This document shows positions 53,553-58,771 of a stretch of 58,771 nt of DNA, one piece after another. Each line of letters opens with the position of its first letter. The first letter of the stretch is position 1. This DNA comes from Negativicutes bacterium (GTDB lineage: Bacteria > Bacillota_C > Negativicutes > Sporomusales_B > JARLHX01). The position numbers and the translations under genes were made by a program. The stretch lies in the NCBI GenBank assembly GCA_031292035.1, contig JARLHX010000267.1, positions 1 to 58,771 on the forward strand. Direction: 5' to 3'. Under the pieces are notes generated by a model, which did not search any database, was not told the DNA's origin, and saw nothing but the letters and a program-made list of their open reading frames with translations.

Positions 53553-53993
53553 TTACCCCACCTTCTGCATTTCTGGAATCTCTTCCTCCCTGAACAACTT
53601 ACCCACGTCCAGCAAAATGAGCAGCCGGTTTCCTTCCTTGCCGATTCCCCGGATGTATCCGTTCGCGGTGGATGTCGGCGGCGGCTCAATAACACTTTCT
53701 TGTAGACGTATCACTTCAGTTACCTCATCTACCAAGATCCCGATCTCCCGTTCCGTCACTTCAATAATCAAGACTCGCTTGTCAGTGCTTTTCGACGCCT
53801 CTAACTCCAGTCTCAAAGCTAGATTAATCACCGGGATAATCTTTCCTCGCAGGGTGATTATGCCGACCATATATTCCGGTGTATTAGGAAGCTTGGTAGC
53901 ATCCTTATATTGGATAATCTCTTTAACCTGGGTTATTGAGATAGCATACTCCTCTTTGCCGAGACTAAATAGGACTAATTGTTCTTCTGCCAT
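53553..53993 (-). CDS. cheW: CheW chemotaxis adaptor
   Basis: 146 residues, typical size. EEQLVLFSLGKEEYAISITQVKEII, the AEYMVGIITLRGKIIPVINL-type segment (here PEYMVGIITLRGKIIPVINL) and VEEVTEVIRL-like VDEVTEVIRLQES are diagnostic. It couples chemoreceptors to CheA. It begins 17 nt after the MCP stop codon, one operon with it, both under the upstream c-di-GMP riboswitch. No cheA is in the window. Confidence 0.95.
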   Translation of the reverse strand: MAEEQLVLFSLGKEEYAISITQVKEIIQYKDATKLPNTPEYMVGIITLRGKIIPVINLALRLELEASKSTDKRVLIIEVTEREIGILVDEVTEVIRLQESVIEPPPTSTANGYIRGIGKEGNRLLILLDVGKLFREEEIPEMQKVG

Positions 53994-54010
53994 GTTTTTC
54001 GCCTCTCTTC

Positions 54011-55726
54011 CTATACTCGGAATTTGGCTACGGCCGCTTGCAAGTCTTGCGCTAGTTTTGACAAAGCCTCACTAGATCCGGCGATTTCTTCCATAGAAGC
54101 CAACTGCTCCTCAGTAGCAGCCGAAACGCTCTGCGCCTCGCCAGCGGATGTTTTGCTTAGTCCATCGATCTTTTTCACCGAACTCACAATCTGCTGGCTT
54201 CCAGAAGCCATCTGCTGAATAGCGGCCGAAATTTCTTTTACCTGGCCTGACACTTGGGCCACTAATTCCGCAATCTCTCTGAAGGCGGCCCCGGCCGCGT
54301 TGACCACTTCGGCTCCAGTCTTTACTTCTCGAGTTCCGTCGGTCATCGCTACAACAGCCTTATCGGTATCCCCCTGGATTTCCCCAATCAGTTCGGCAAT
54401 CTTTTTAGCCGCTTCCTGGGACTGCTCGGCGAGCTTCCTTACTTCCTCGGCTACCACGGCGAAGCCTCGACCCTGTTCTCCAGCCCGCGCGGCCTCGATA
54501 GCCGCGTTAAGGGCCAGCAGGTTGGTTTGGCCGGCAATACCTGAGATGGTATCCACGATTTGACCAATTTCCTTGGATCTTTCACCTAATTTTGCGACTA
54601 CCTTAGCTGAAGTGTTGACAGTGTCCTCGATATGGCCCATCTGACTTACAGCCTTCTCCACATCTTTGCCACCTGCTTTGGCTTTATCTGTAGCCTGAGC
54701 CGACTGGGCAGCCACTTGATTGGTGTTGGCGGCAATCTGCTGGATACCGGCTGACATTTGCTCTACCACGGCTGATGTCTCGTTGGCAGCTGCCAATTGA
54801 TCAGTTGCCCCAGTGGCCACGCTACTGATAGATGAAGCTACCTGGTTGGCTGCCTGCGAAGATTGCTCTGCACTTGCGGTTAGTTCCTCACTGGAAGCAG
54901 CAACTTGCTCGGCCGATTCGTTGATCTTCTTCATCAGGTTTCGAATGTTGCCCCGCATTTTTGCTAGAGCTTCAGCCAATTGACCTATTTCATCCGTTCT
55001 AATCACTTGTCGCGGTTTATCCCGAAAATCACCGTCAGCAAGTTCCCCGCATATTTGCACCATGTAGGCCAGGGGCTTTGTTATAGTACTAGCAATCAGC
55101 CACCCACTTATGCCTAATATGAGGAACACACCTACGACTAATCCAGTGATAATCCAGCTCGCTTTTGTGGCTGCAGCTTGGTTATCAGCATTCATTTGCT
55201 TTGACAAATTAGTGTAATACTCGGCTAGCGCTGCCAAATCATTTACAAATTGATCAGCAAGACGTTCTACACTGGCGATATATATAGCGTAGGCTTCCTC
55301 ATTTTTGTTTTGCATTGCAAGTTGAATAACCGGCTCTCTGGCATCACGGTATTTTTGTCTGGCCTCTTTTACTTTCGCCAATAATTCCTTAGCTTTTGAA
55401 TCCAAATGCGCCTTTTCAATTTCCGCAAGATTATCCCCGACTTTTTTTGTCCGATCTTCGATGAAGTTTTTATATTCCAGATTTTTCTTATCATCAGTGG
55501 TAAGCATCAAAGCGAGTATTGCTCCATTCATTGCCCTGACATACGTACGACTTTCATTAATTAATGAAATCGGAACCAGCCTGTCCGCATAGATAGTGTT
55601 CATATCAGCATTTGACCGTTGAAGATAATAGTATCCAGTGTACCCTATAATCCCCAATGATAGTACCGCGATAAGAATAAGAGTAGCTAACTTATAAATC
55701 GTCTTCATATTCACGAACCACTGCAT
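54011..55726 (-). CDS. Methyl-accepting chemotaxis protein (4HB sensor)
   Basis: 571 residues from the ATG at 55726, after GGAGGAAGACATA; an ATG at 55741 precedes that site. TM1 about 10-30, a four-helix-bundle sensor of the 4HB_MCP type (about 32-190, with [23 protein letters not shown]), TM2 about 192-214, HAMP ([20 protein letters not shown]) and a signalling domain with the hairpin tip [38 protein letters not shown]. The cheW gene follows. A c-di-GMP-I riboswitch in its leader ties expression to c-di-GMP level. Ligand unknown. Confidence 0.95.
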   Translation of the reverse strand: MQWFVNMKTIYKLATLILIAVLSLGIIGYTGYYYLQRSNADMNTIYADRLVPISLINESRTYVRAMNGAILALMLTTDDKKNLEYKNFIEDRTKKVGDNLAEIEKAHLDSKAKELLAKVKEARQKYRDAREPVIQLAMQNKNEEAYAIYIASVERLADQFVNDLAALAEYYTNLSKQMNADNQAAATKASWIITGLVVGVFLILGISGWLIASTITKPLAYMVQICGELADGDFRDKPRQVIRTDEIGQLAEALAKMRGNIRNLMKKINESAEQVAASSEELTASAEQSSQAANQVASSISSVATGATDQLAAANETSAVVEQMSAGIQQIAANTNQVAAQSAQATDKAKAGGKDVEKAVSQMGHIEDTVNTSAKVVAKLGERSKEIGQIVDTISGIAGQTNLLALNAAIEAARAGEQGRGFAVVAEEVRKLAEQSQEAAKKIAELIGEIQGDTDKAVVAMTDGTREVKTGAEVVNAAGAAFREIAELVAQVSGQVKEISAAIQQMASGSQQIVSSVKKIDGLSKTSAGEAQSVSAATEEQLASMEEIAGSSEALSKLAQDLQAAVAKFRV

Positions 55727-55828
55727 TATGTCTTCCTCCATATTTTTTAATAATTATCATCGTTTCTTTTCATAGCGAGTTAGGATTATTCGATCAAATT
55801 ATCATCTTAGGCCTCCCTTTGAGCCAAT

Positions 55829-55852
55829 TAAAAAAGCAAGCTATAGCTCGCC
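55829..55852 (-). terminator. Expression-platform terminator of the c-di-GMP riboswitch
   Basis: The GCGAGCTATAGCTTGC hairpin with a T6 run on the minus strand, about 30 nt after the aptamer and 100 nt before the MCP start. An alternative pairing, GTTAG (aptamer side) with CTAAC, could compete with it. Confidence 0.6.
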
Positions 55853-55879
55853 GTTAGTTCCAGTTAACAAATGCTAACA

Positions 55880-55952
55880 GGCAACCTGGCGATCATAGGC
55901 TTTCGCCCTTAGACCCATGGCTTTGCGTCTTTCTCTTTGGAGAAATTTGCCG
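55880..55952 (-). ncRNA. Cyclic di-GMP-I (GEMM-I) riboswitch aptamer
   Basis: Minus strand, 5' to 3': GGCAAA, an 'arm' TTTCTC-CAAA-GAGAAA, GACGCAAAGCC, GGGTCTAAGGGCGAAAGCC, TATGATCGCC, GGTTGCC. The GACGCAAAGCC element and the closing GGCAA/TTGCC stem are the conserved core, and CTAAG...TATG is the tetraloop-receptor part of GEMM-I. The first arm ends in CAAA rather than the usual GNRA tetraloop. It lies in the leader of the MCP-cheW operon with a terminator hairpin downstream. Confidence 0.88.
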
Positions 55953-56135
55953 AAATAATATGTAAATTGTCTATATATACAATTTTATGACTTTTTTTGC
56001 ATGTTTGACTCTATTTTACCGGGAAACGTTAGTTCTTTACATCTATCTAAAGATATAGATACATATTAAATTGTCATCATTCTTCTATGCTCAGTTTGAT
56101 ACTGGGTAATATTTGATTATTAGTCTTGGTCAGTC

Positions 56136-56189
56136 GATTTTCGAAAATAAAAGACCAGCCTCTCGTTTGAGAAGCTGACCTTTTATTAT
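56136..56189 (-). terminator. Terminator of the enoyl-CoA hydratase gene
   Basis: A long stem between AATAAAAG-CCAGC (56145 on) and GCTG-CTTTTATT (to 56189), loop CTCTCGTTTGAGAA with an inner pairing, T-rich on the minus strand. It lies 26 nt after the stop codon. Confidence 0.8.
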
Positions 56190-56214
56190 GGGCTGAGAAG
56201 ATGCCCTGCTCAGG

Positions 56215-57006
56215 TTATTTTCCAATAAACTGCGGTGTTCTTTTTTCAAAGAAGGCATTGATTCCTTCCTTGTAATCCAGAGTTACTGCAGCTTCCATTA
56301 TTCCTTGTCGTTCTAGCTCCAATTGTCTCTCCAGGGCAAATAACAGCGAATTGTTAACGAGACCTTTTATTATCGAATACGAATGTGTGGGTCCCTTAGC
56401 AATCGCTTCCGCCATTTCAATAGCTCTTAGTTCTAATTGTTCAGGCTCTACCAATTCATTAATAATGCCTATTTTCAAAGCCTCATTGGCATCCAAAACT
56501 GGATCAAGGTATAGCAACTCGTTTGCTTTCCCAAAGCCTATCAAAAGAGGAATAAGTAAAGTCCAAGCTCCATCAGGGGTTAACCCGGTGCTCGTATAAG
56601 CCTGCTTGAATTTTGCGTTACGAGAAGCGATTCTCAAATCACATGCAGCGGCGATACTTAATCCCGCTCCGCCAACAGCCCCGTTAATTGCCGCGATGAC
56701 TGGTTTATGCAAGGAACGAATCTCGATGATAATCCTATTCAAGCTTTTGGTGAGTTGTCTATAGGGTTCGGCAGGTTCAGTATTTACATGTTCCCTTGCC
56801 ATCTTGAGATCCCCGCCTGAGCAAAAGGCCTTTCCCGCACCAGTAATAACGACAGCTCGCGTGTTAATATCTTTTCGACAGGTCTCCAGGGCTGCAATTA
56901 ACTCGTCACCTAGTTGGAAATCCAGAGCATTAAAATTCTCAGGACGGTTTAACGTAATGAATGAGACACCATTGTGGCTTTTTAAAAGAACTGTTGTCAA
57001 ATCCAT
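56215..57006 (-). CDS. Enoyl-CoA hydratase/isomerase family protein
   Basis: 263 residues, crotonase fold. LNRPENFNALD, then the oxyanion-hole segment GAGKAFCSGGDLKM and HKPVIAAINGAVGGAGLSIAAACDLRIAS. The position of the catalytic glutamates of crotonase is occupied by GAVGGAG and STGLTPDGA, the latter lacking one Glu (LTPDGAW), a pattern found in isomerases and other crotonase-fold enzymes rather than classical hydratase. Reaction therefore open. Stand-alone gene with its own terminator. Confidence 0.88.
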   Translation of the reverse strand: MDLTTVLLKSHNGVSFITLNRPENFNALDFQLGDELIAALETCRKDINTRAVVITGAGKAFCSGGDLKMAREHVNTEPAEPYRQLTKSLNRIIIEIRSLHKPVIAAINGAVGGAGLSIAAACDLRIASRNAKFKQAYTSTGLTPDGAWTLLIPLLIGFGKANELLYLDPVLDANEALKIGIINELVEPEQLELRAIEMAEAIAKGPTHSYSIIKGLVNNSLLFALERQLELERQGIMEAAVTLDYKEGINAFFEKRTPQFIGK

Positions 57007-57270
57007 GTCTTATCCCTCTTCCCCCAAATTTTATCTAAATAAATTATAACAAAAGACGAAATACTTTGCATGCAAACCTTTCCACCGTTGAGATTCTCTC
57101 GTAATCCCCTCTTTAAAATGCTTGCTTTTCGCATACATCTGCGTACTTTCCTTCTTTCTCGGTTAGGAATCTCAGTACTATAATAGGCTTAGGGGTGAAC
57201 AGGAACTCATCCACTAAGATACAGTGGGACGCTTTCTTTTGAGTCATTTTCACCCCCCGCAAACAACAAA

Positions 57271-57351
57271 GAAGCCACGTGTAACGTGGCTTTTCGACTA
57301 TTCCGGATTTGGATGGTGGAGGCGAGCCGCGACCTTGCAAATCCACCTCTC
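57271..57351. terminator. Terminator plus conserved repeat tail
   Basis: Hairpin AAGCCACGT / ACGTGGCTT (57272-57292), TTTTC. The tail at 57304-57348 (CGGATTTGGATGGTGGAGGC ... CTTGCAAATCCACC) is nearly the same as the tail at 31315-31357. It lies after the WG-repeat gene on the minus strand. Confidence 0.75.
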
Positions 57352-57391
57352 TTGCGGCGATTATTATGCGATATGATTATTGATTAGTTAC

Positions 57392-58441
57392 TTACTTAGT
57401 TAATTCCCACCTTGTGATTCCATGATTGTCAATATAACCAAAACTAATACCAGCATACTTATCTTCGCCAAATCCCAGGCGCTGATCGTATATTCGCGCA
57501 AAACCATTTCTAAAATCATCAGCATAATTAAATACTGGCTCAATCACCATTCGCCCGGTTTTGTCGATATATCCATATTTGCCCTCCTCAATCACTTTGA
57601 AAGGACTGAATTGAATTTTTTCTCCAACCTTTACCCGGGCAAGTCCCTCCGAAAAACTATATGTCCAACTATATTGGGGCGGAATGATTAAATTACCCTG
57701 ATGGTCGATAAAACCGCTTTTTCCTAAAGTTACCGTGACGGCGGCGAGTCCTTCGGAAAATTCCCTGGCGGTAAGAAACTTCGCGTCAATTATATATTGG
57801 CTGGTTTTGTCAATATATCCCCAGCGCAAATCAGTTGCCTCAGAAGATACAGGGGCTACCCCCTCCTTAAATTTTCCTGCCGAACGGAATTGACAATCAA
57901 TAACTAAACTTCCGGTTTTGTCGATATATCCGTATTGGGCATTATGCAACTTTTCCATAACCGAGTTACCTTCACGTATACAAACAGCTGCTAACCCTTC
58001 GGAAAAATCAGCAGCACCATCGAACTTGACTGGAATTACCAGTTGTTTTTTGTCGATATAGCCGTATTTGGCTCTCTGACGCACAACCGCCAGACCTTCT
58101 GAGAATTCATGAATTTCATCAACGTTTTTCCATGTAGCGGTTACTTCCCCTTTTGTATTAATAATGCCCCAAATCCCTTCCTGAATCTTAACGGGAGCTA
58201 CCCCTTCCGCAAATTGCTTTGCTTGCAGGTAAACGGGTTTTATAATAACTTTACCCTTTTCATCAATATATCCATACTTGCCGTCCTGTTTGATGACAAA
58301 AAACTTATCGGATTCGGCTACGTTTGCCAATGCCTTGCTAGCATGTATAGTTGACAAGAGTACAATTGCCAAAAAAAGCAAAACTATAACGAAGTAATTT
58401 TGCCTCCTTCCTTTTCTGAACAAATTCAACGTTTCAAACAT
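57392..58441 (-). CDS. Secreted WG-repeat protein
   Basis: 349 residues. N-terminal signal/anchor (about 15-40, VIVLLFLAIVLLSTIHASKALA). The remainder is at least seven WG-type repeats of about 40 residues, recognised by KYGYIDEKGKVIIKPVY, WGIINTKGEV, KYGYIDKKQLVIPVKF, QYGYIDKTGSLVI, WGYIDKTSQYIIDAKF, GFIDHQGNLIIPPQY and YGYIDKTGRMVIEPVFNY, alternating with F-x-EGLA segments. WG repeats form a beta-propeller-like or beta-solenoid structure; the role is unknown and probably protein binding at the cell envelope. ATG 58441 with AGGAGGAG. Confidence 0.93.
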   Translation of the reverse strand: MFETLNLFRKGRRQNYFVIVLLFLAIVLLSTIHASKALANVAESDKFFVIKQDGKYGYIDEKGKVIIKPVYLQAKQFAEGVAPVKIQEGIWGIINTKGEVTATWKNVDEIHEFSEGLAVVRQRAKYGYIDKKQLVIPVKFDGAADFSEGLAAVCIREGNSVMEKLHNAQYGYIDKTGSLVIDCQFRSAGKFKEGVAPVSSEATDLRWGYIDKTSQYIIDAKFLTAREFSEGLAAVTVTLGKSGFIDHQGNLIIPPQYSWTYSFSEGLARVKVGEKIQFSPFKVIEEGKYGYIDKTGRMVIEPVFNYADDFRNGFARIYDQRLGFGEDKYAGISFGYIDNHGITRWELTK

Positions 58442-58630
58442 GCCGCACTCCTCCTAGCGTCCTTTTCATTATGGTTTTCTTGACCGATTTGCACGGTAGT
58501 TAAAATTACTTTTTCATTTGCCCAAATACACAACAAGCTAAAATATCAAAACCGTTACCAACAATCCTTATTCTGTAAATCATTTCGATATCCTTCCAAT
58601 AATTGACTTGGACTCACGGGGAGACTCAAA

Positions 58631-58670
58631 GGGACGGTTTGTACTGCTTCAAAAAAGAGTACACTGTCCC
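58631..58670. mobile_element. Terminal inverted-repeat-like hairpin of an IS3-family element
   Basis: GGGACGGTTTGTACT pairs imperfectly with AGTACACTGTCCC across GCTTCAAAAAAG. It lies just outside the transposase stop codon, where the IS end is expected; the element continues off the right edge. Target-site duplication cannot be checked. Confidence 0.5.
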
Positions 58671-58686
58671 CAACCCATAGGAGCGG

Positions 58687-58771
58687 TCAAATTGTTGCCG
58701 CCTGCTGTCTAAACGCTACCGGGGATAACCCCTGAAGGCGAAGCTGAGGCCTTTCCTCATTGTAAAAACGG
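58687..58771 (-). CDS. IS3-family transposase (OrfB), C-terminal fragment
   Basis: The last 27 residues before the stop (complement of 58687-58689) read RFYNEERPQLRLQGLSPVAF and then RQQAATI. This is the end of the DDE integrase domain of IS3-family OrfB, the final YNxxRPH-like and LxGxSP motifs. The rest of the gene is beyond the window. Confidence 0.85.
   Translation of the reverse strand, partial: RFYNEERPQLRLQGLSPVAFRQQAATI

Noticed and set aside
57113..57346. Minus-strand ORF of 77 codons
   Set aside because: It spans the terminator and the conserved repeat tail, so it is non-coding repeat sequence.
1..58771. CRISPR arrays, tRNA and rRNA genes
   Set aside because: I saw no regularly spaced direct repeats and no sequence with tRNA or rRNA core features. 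The GGATTT...AAATCC tails look slightly tRNA-like but lack the T-loop and acceptor features.

Overview
The window looks like a piece of chromosome from an endospore-forming, two-membraned Firmicute of the Negativicutes, most likely the Sporomusaceae. The sequence basis is the co-occurrence of a complete GerA-type spore germinant receptor operon (Firmicute endospore formers) with small signal-peptide beta-barrel proteins ending in aromatic residues and a tripartite-type RND efflux pump (both need an outer membrane). T-box, c-di-GMP-I riboswitch, Rrf2 control and MadLM malonate transport fit an anaerobic acetogen or fermenter of that family. The family name is inference; no rRNA or tRNA gene is present to test it.

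Layout, left to right. 1-6.0 kb: the start of a GntP permease, an AhpD-like peroxidase-related protein, a malonate module (madL-madM with a class III CoA-transferase) and an unusual amino acid permease fused to a solute-binding domain. 6.4-10.9 kb: RND pump and its membrane-fusion protein. 11.1-15.6 kb: gerA-gerB-gerC followed by a 54-residue two-helix membrane protein, too short for ordinary ORF calling, that looks like the small 'D' germinant receptor subunit. 15.8-20.8 kb: a phage-type dNTP hydrolase-like gene, then an M20 peptidase, a regulator with a degenerate GGDEF-like domain and an MFS transporter; the peptidase and the transporter share a conserved 57-bp promoter/operator block. 20.9-26.2 kb: HelD-type helicase, a cytochrome b/molybdopterin oxidoreductase fusion with an internal twin-arginine motif, and ilvE behind a promoter and T-box leader. 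26.3-31.2 kb: a hybrid sensor kinase with a REC-EAL response regulator (c-di-GMP breakdown), and an unknown gene.

31.5-41 kb is a sugar-acid (or sulfonate/hydroxy-acid) catabolic region: two almost identical UxaA-type large subunits flanking one small SAF subunit, a GntP permease, an IlvD/Edd dehydratase, a LysR regulator, and divergently an aminotransferase plus L-aspartate dehydrogenase. 41-42.3 kb: an Rrf2 repressor divergent from an FMN-binding protein, with a perfect palindromic operator. 42.4-49 kb: an envelope cluster (lipoprotein, secreted protein, three beta-barrels) around a 7TM-PAS histidine kinase and its NarL-type partner. 49-51.7 kb: an enolase-superfamily acid dehydratase/racemase with an MFS transporter. 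52.5-58.4 kb: a membrane protein, an MCP-CheW operon behind a c-di-GMP-I riboswitch, an enoyl-CoA hydratase and a WG-repeat protein. The right edge cuts into an IS3-family insertion sequence.

Threads across the window: second-messenger control by c-di-GMP (a phosphodiesterase response regulator in one place, a c-di-GMP riboswitch on chemotaxis genes in another); several acid-uptake-and-dehydration modules; and a dispersed family of intergenic terminator hairpins of the type CCCGCG...CGCGGG, often followed by a conserved ~40-nt tail that can itself fold.
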